From: Nemertoderma westbladi
Lineage: Eukaryota; Xenacoelomorpha; Nemertodermatida; Nemertodermatidae
NCBI GenBank assembly: GCA_032718475.1
Contig: JAUCBJ010006457.1
Coordinates: 1 to 47,402, forward strand
DNA: 47,402 nucleotides
Direction: 5' to 3'
The stretch's first letter is position 1, and every line of letters begins with the position of its first letter. Below, one piece after another: positions 47,001 to 47,402 of this stretch. The notes under the pieces are model-generated. The model had not been told where the DNA came from. It searched no databases and saw only the letters and a program-made list of their open reading frames with translations. The position numbers and the translations under genes are program-made.

Positions 47001-47160
47001 TTCTTTAAAGCATTCGGGAATCGAAAGATTCGAATTCCTAGAATAATACATGAGTTGAAGATTCCAGACACTATCAACTCGTCATCTTGGCTTTATAACG
47101 CCTGTTTATGTCTGGTTACTATTGGTTACCTTTATAATTGTATATTCATACCACTAAGAG
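25701..47160 (+). CDS. Cyclic-nucleotide-gated channel beta-like subunit, 5' part (four exons, continues past window)
   Basis: Four exons join with consistent phase: 25701-26023 (ends 2 nt into a codon), 35622-35774 (2 nt), 41011-41114 (1 nt), 46981-47160 (1 nt), giving 253 residues. Residues 1-~195 are Ser/Gly/Asn-rich and disordered (SGGLGSRNNK, KKRASLKSNSSSISMGGSMD), as in the long cytoplasmic N termini of CNG beta subunits. The last exon reads ELKIPDTINSSSWLYN, then the hydrophobic ACLCLVTIGYLYNCIFIPLR. This matches the S1 helix of CNGB1/CNGB3-type subunits, whose S1 has the pattern LLLVTLA..NWNC..IPLR. CNG channels are plasma-membrane cation channels opened by cGMP or cAMP in sensory cells; pore and nucleotide-binding domain would be beyond the window. 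The start ATG is supported by an in-frame TAA at 25674. CNG membership is inferred from S1 only. Confidence 0.62.
26024..26997. other. Start of intron 1, no feature recognised
   Basis: AT-rich intronic DNA; the frame at 26593-26880 (minus) has no domain. Confidence 0.4.
26998..27455 (+). repeat. Dispersed repeat family D2, copy A (uninterrupted)
   Basis: Starts with a G25 run (26998-27022), then TTTACCATTTTGGTTCAAAA, ..CTGAAAACCGCTATTTAATA.., ..GAAAGGTCGATTATCTCC.. and ends around GCAGCGCCACCTAGAGGTGC and TTTTCACAAAATA. Aligns along its length with the interrupted copy at 41429-43410 and so supplies the empty-site sequence for two insertions there. Confidence 0.8.
27690..27775 (-). repeat. 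CGGGATC-rich cluster, possible hAT-type terminus
   Basis: Minus strand TAGTGTTCAAACGGGATC followed by CGGGAT-type words about six times in 70 bp. Subterminal arrays of short G-rich motifs after a (C/T)AGTGTT end occur in hAT elements. No partner end was found. Confidence 0.25.
27776..29149. other. Intron DNA with TCCC(A/G)TACTTTAC repeats
   Basis: The motif occurs at 28308, 28483 and 28661 and again in a second cluster at 34244-34650; the word GGCTCATTCCA occurs at 27953 and inverted near 34660. Suggests an old dispersed repeat. No coding signal. Confidence 0.4.
29276..32143 (-). pseudogene. LINE ORF2: endonuclease plus reverse transcriptase, one in-frame TAA
   Basis: ATG at 32143. Endonuclease motifs in order: ATYNCNSIR, IILVQEHML, INVYLPYES, GDFNAAPG, SSWLDHVVV, then VTDHMPLLL. 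A single in-frame TAA (31448-31450) falls between DHVVV..YID and DLTVTDH, near the end of the endonuclease. The next 716 codons are open: AGKSAGPDGIS, YRPIALSDIFSKIFE, motif A VCFLDASKAFD, motif B NGVKQGGILSPYLFNVYM, motif C HLMYADDICLLS, then LKKSKIMFF and YIYLGHVI. All catalytic residues are present, so this is the least decayed element in the window. A jockey/CR1/L2-type LINE; clade not assigned. Confidence 0.85.
32208..34309 (-). pseudogene. LINE ORF1, interrupted
   Basis: Starts MANCLQCGECGKVWD (Cys-x2-Cys-x2-Cys finger, then TAA). An open part at 33960-33202 is Pro-rich (PPPAGIVEPPSVP, PPIRPPPGRPRR) and contains KRVHLSGCAANVTEKQITEY, the RRM-like block common in LINE ORF1 proteins. After the nested insertion it resumes at 32460-32208 with LLDPDNWPEFSRIRKF, the conserved ORF1 C-terminal motif (DP..WP..), and ends Thr/Asn-rich. 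Frameshifts and stops make it non-functional. Confidence 0.7.
32466..33220 (-). pseudogene. Second LINE 3' end nested in ORF1
   Basis: Minus-strand order: KLIKILLGVKTTTPN (RT thumb-side motif LGV...TPN), stops, then IDFTRFRLSAHRLRVETGRW, RVPREERVCKY and, after a one-base frame change, CDGSSVQNELHVLSGC, the zinc-knuckle tail of LINE ORF2 proteins. Ends GKSYSTVAEFMLI.., AATAAA and an (AT)n tract at 32467-32480. Different from the host LINE, whose ORF2 lacks this tail. It splits ORF1 between RRM-like and DPDNWP blocks. Confidence 0.75.
34310..35621. other. End of intron 1 with G14 and C22 runs
   Basis: G run 34747-34760 and C run 34923-34944; TCCGTACTTTACC-type words to 34650; several TAGGCCTA palindromes (35133, 35352). 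No coding sequence. Confidence 0.5.
35622..35774 (+). CDS. Channel gene exon 2
   Basis: Acceptor CTATTAATTTTCAG at 35608-35621; donor AAG|GTTCGT (weaker than consensus). 153 bp, phase 2 in and out. Encodes SVSGVSKKRASLKSNSSSIS, then MGGSMDGSPRGSSAES and SSAFRKLMLSARR. Basic and Ser-rich, with possible phosphorylation sites (KKRAS). Confidence 0.6.
35859..37107. mobile_element. Tc1/mariner-type non-autonomous element with TA duplication
   Basis: Left end CAGTCCCTATCTCATTCT (35859 on) is matched inverted by the right end (rc from 37107: CAGTCCCTATCTCATTCT), and similarity continues with TTTCTCAAACTGGGTA after short differences. TA flanks both ends (35857-35858, 37108-37109). The CAGT terminus and TA target duplication fit Tc1/mariner. 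At 1249 bp there is room for a transposase but no DDE/DDD-containing frame is seen. Lies in intron 2, 84 bp after exon 2. Confidence 0.75.
36920..36979. other. Perfect 16-bp hairpin inside the Tc1-like element
   Basis: TCAATCTAACTCAAAC (36923-36938) and its exact complement (36956-36971) flank a 17-nt loop; AGT/ACT pairs extend the stem past a small bulge. Confidence 0.75.
37555..37704 (+). CDS. Small ORF, 49 codons, unrecognised
   Basis: ATGGATTCGTATTCACC to TAG. The peptide is charged and aromatic (ELNLHIEEDYLDYHRYLRYF) and not repeat-like. It could be a chance frame, a cryptic exon in intron 2, or part of a gene fragment. No domain recognised; immediately followed by the tandem array at 37763. 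Confidence 0.15.
   Translation: MDSYSPELNLHIEEDYLDYHRYLRYFKLLHTQGQTNPSKPTGSVPPILL
37763..38268. repeat. 66/55-bp tandem array, eight copies
   Basis: Unit AACGAGGCATACAGTATACA..GTGTTTAGTAG. Copies: 37763 (55 bp), 37818, 37884, 37950, 38016 (66 bp each), 38082 (55 bp), 38137, 38203 (66 bp each). The short form lacks an 11-bp GCCTACAGTAG. Near-identical copies mean recent expansion. 66 is divisible by 3, so open frames on both strands (for example TVFSRTRHTVYSR) are by-products. Confidence 0.95.
38772..39150. mobile_element. Palindromic MITE with ~150-bp inverted arms
   Basis: Arms 38772-38920 and 38991-39150 are inverted copies: both read CTTTTCGCCGTATC inward, contain the 16-bp palindrome CACATACGCGTATGTG followed by CGTATGTAATGGATTC, then CCGTATGTGATTTTA and GATTAGGCATT. 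The loop of ~70 bp holds TAGGCCTA. No ORF. Target duplication not clear. Confidence 0.75.
39151..39488. other. AT-rich intronic DNA
   Basis: No feature recognised. Confidence 0.4.
39489..40250 (-). pseudogene. 5'-truncated LINE, RT C-terminal part
   Basis: Minus strand from about 40250: EGAQRLLSSLEHAASSVGLF and INSRKTKIL (the block after YADD), then VDDFCYLGSWIRKSGEDLRI, RKGKAWAALNRLSRIGKS, VVPVLLYGSPCWALT, LDGTFTRMLRRV; after a frame change near 39740, LRFAGHCFRREDQPVHNLVL and a C-terminal block ending CRNFVDKPAQHS. The order is standard for the RT thumb and C-terminal region. Palm and upstream parts missing, one frameshift. Confidence 0.75.
40251..41010. other. End of intron 2, unassigned
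   Basis: GGTCTCTGG and CCAGG-rich words between 40430 and 40830 suggest a decayed DNA transposon end; no coding sequence until exon 3. Confidence 0.3.
41011..41114 (+). CDS. Channel gene exon 3
   Basis: Acceptor TTTCCTTTAATCGATTAG at 40993-41010; donor AAAG|GTGCGT. 104 bp. Encodes VRTQVAAAQKPEPAFRKVVT, then QSELLGYDSKKEDK. AFRK recurs from exon 2 (AFRKLML, AFRKVVT), so exons 2 and 3 may share a short linear motif. Confidence 0.6.
41607..42040 (+). mobile_element. 5'-truncated LINE 3' end with 12-bp target duplication
   Basis: Flanked by TAATGCACGATT at 41595-41606 and 42041-42052. The + strand encodes RSAVPINVGGRSQVCRLCGQ, PAEEYSHYLDC: a C-x2-C-x8-H-x3-C knuckle typical of LINE ORF2 C termini. 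It is followed by two 62-bp hairpin-bearing repeats and an AT-rich tail with AATAAAGAAATATAA. Confidence 0.75.
41795..41925. repeat. Duplicated 62-bp unit with hairpin
   Basis: Copies start CCGCTCAC(T/C)TCAACTAC at 41795 and 41857. Each ends in an inverted repeat around GGACGA: ATGGGG..CCCCAT in copy 1, CATAGGG..CTCTATG in copy 2, so both sides of the stem changed together. Confidence 0.7.
42335..43324. mobile_element. 990-bp DNA transposon (MITE-like) with 26-bp perfect TIRs
   Basis: TIRs at 42335-42360 and 43299-43324 begin GTGGCTGGCCACGAGAAAAG and are identical over 26 bp. ATTT lies on both sides (42331-42334, 43325-43328) and the uninterrupted copy A of the host repeat has one such site, supporting a 4-bp duplication. 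The interior holds a ~146-bp tandem duplication (42724-42869, 42870-43015), each with TATCGCCCCCTAGCG. No ORF. Superfamily unknown. Confidence 0.85.
43411..43747. other. Intron 3 DNA with C14 run
   Basis: C run 43632-43645. No coding signal. Confidence 0.5.
43748..43885 (+). repeat. Dispersed repeat D1, copy 3
   Basis: ATTCCAAATATGTTACACAA, AATTTCGTTGAGAAACAGCT, GCAAGAATTATCGTTCGCTG; inverted match to 15265-15425. Confidence 0.65.
43990..44127. repeat. ~50-bp tandem repeat, 2.7 copies
   Basis: TATTTGGAATCC(T)TTGTAGTAACACAAG, then TTCCCAATGATATGTAAAACC, repeated at 43991, 44042 and 44092. The opening resembles the end of dispersed repeat D1 (TTTGGAATCCTTGCAACGCA at 15391). Confidence 0.85.
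44424..44745 (-). pseudogene. LINE ORF2 C-terminal fragment
   Basis: Minus strand: FNYNTAFRSLFKYSRTEDAS, EIFVNNRINTFRAIMQRSNI, FSLLRRIDVSQNIIIRAI. This is the C-terminal helical block after the RT thumb in CR1/L2-like LINEs (AYN..FR.L....R..SAS.MFV...). The 5' end is cut at the satellite boundary near 44745; the 3' side runs into an (ATT)n-containing tail near 44275. Confidence 0.6.
44745..45480. repeat. Diverged ~150-165 bp satellite, about 4.5 copies
   Basis: Units begin TCAAACTTGTATTTTTCGG at about 44748, 44908, 45060, 45223 and 45388, and share AATTTTGGTGCTAGCACCAA (a palindrome), TTGTTTCTTGCGTTATA, and TTCAATGGAATATATA. Open frames on the minus strand (44802-45059, 45223-45471) are parallel translations of the unit. 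Confidence 0.8.
45481..46980. other. Rest of intron 3
   Basis: G12 run at 45903-45914 followed by CTAATAGGGTTAATTC (compare 15956-15973). No coding sequence until the acceptor at 46980. Confidence 0.4.
46981..47160 (+). CDS. Channel gene exon 4 with S1 helix
   Basis: Acceptor TATGTTTATTATTTTAG; donor AGAG|GTTAGT. 180 bp. Encodes VTHEAVFFKAFGNRKIRIPR, then the pre-S1 LKIPDTINSSSW and a ~20-residue hydrophobic helix ending NCIFIPLR. This exon carries the main evidence for the channel assignment. Confidence 0.68.
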
Positions 47161-47402
47161 GTTAGTATAAGATATATATTATTATAGATGTAGATTTTAG
47201 ACTGCATGTTTATAATGTCCCCACATTTAATTAAATTTAGCGTTGCCCATTTATTCGTTATAATCAATTTATTGTTATGTGGTGGGGTGGTGGCGAAGTG
47301 AATTATGTAATAGGCAGTAGTTGTATGATAATGGGAGCCCGAATAGGCTCGGTTTATATTTTTCGATGGAGAGCATATAATACTGTTATATTATATAATA
47401 TA
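47161..47402. other. Start of intron 4
   Basis: Follows donor AGAG|GTTAGT; no further exon seen before the window ends. Confidence 0.55.

Overview
The window is eukaryotic and animal. It has spliced genes with GT..AG introns, no operons, AT-rich non-coding DNA, and a dense layering of old transposable elements. An invertebrate deuterostome, perhaps an echinoderm, is my best guess. The reasons are the abundant TAGGCCTA palindrome, a foldback element resembling the TU elements of sea urchins, BEL-type Gag sequence and a stand-alone F-type lectin domain. The taxon is inference only.

Two host-gene candidates were found. (1) A two-exon gene on the + strand (16390-16635 and 16901-17101) encodes a complete 148-residue F5/8C / F-type lectin domain. 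(2) Four phase-consistent exons on the + strand (25701-26023, 35622-35774, 41011-41114, 46981-47160) form the 5' part of a gene that runs off the right edge. Its last exon reads like the first transmembrane helix of a cyclic-nucleotide-gated channel beta subunit. The introns of 9.6, 5.2 and 5.9 kb are filled with transposons.

Layout, left to right. 1-2930: Gag region of a BEL/Pao-like retroelement (minus strand), two in-frame TGA codons, three hairpins upstream of its ATG. 4861-6200: two outward-facing homologous modules (tRNA-like head, three CCAAT boxes, TATA box) around a BED-finger-like fragment. 6798-7425: integrase C-terminal remnant. 7511-10360: dead non-LTR element with a C-terminal zinc finger and nuclease-like domain (+). 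10545-12300: broken APE-type LINE (-). 13742-15136: 5'-truncated LINE with an open RT frame (+). 15265-16165: dispersed repeat, long poly-C and a minisatellite. 16390-17101: lectin gene. 17871-19146: foldback element whose arms are built of an 8-bp minisatellite. 19147-25700: mostly unexplained AT-rich DNA with one tRNA-like sequence, a strong hairpin and a ~150-200 bp tandem repeat. 25701 to the end: channel gene, whose introns hold a nearly intact antisense LINE (29150-34309) with another LINE nested in its ORF1, a Tc1/mariner-type TA-flanked element (35859-37107), a 66/55-bp tandem array, a palindromic MITE, several LINE fragments, a doubly interrupted repeat whose empty-site copy is also present, and a diverged satellite (44745-45480).

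There is no sign of a prokaryotic-style system, CRISPR array, rRNA or functional tRNA gene. The most unusual objects are the divergent tRNA-like/CCAAT/TATA pair, the foldback element, the recurring CTCF-like motif inside unrelated repeats, and the many long G/C homopolymers.
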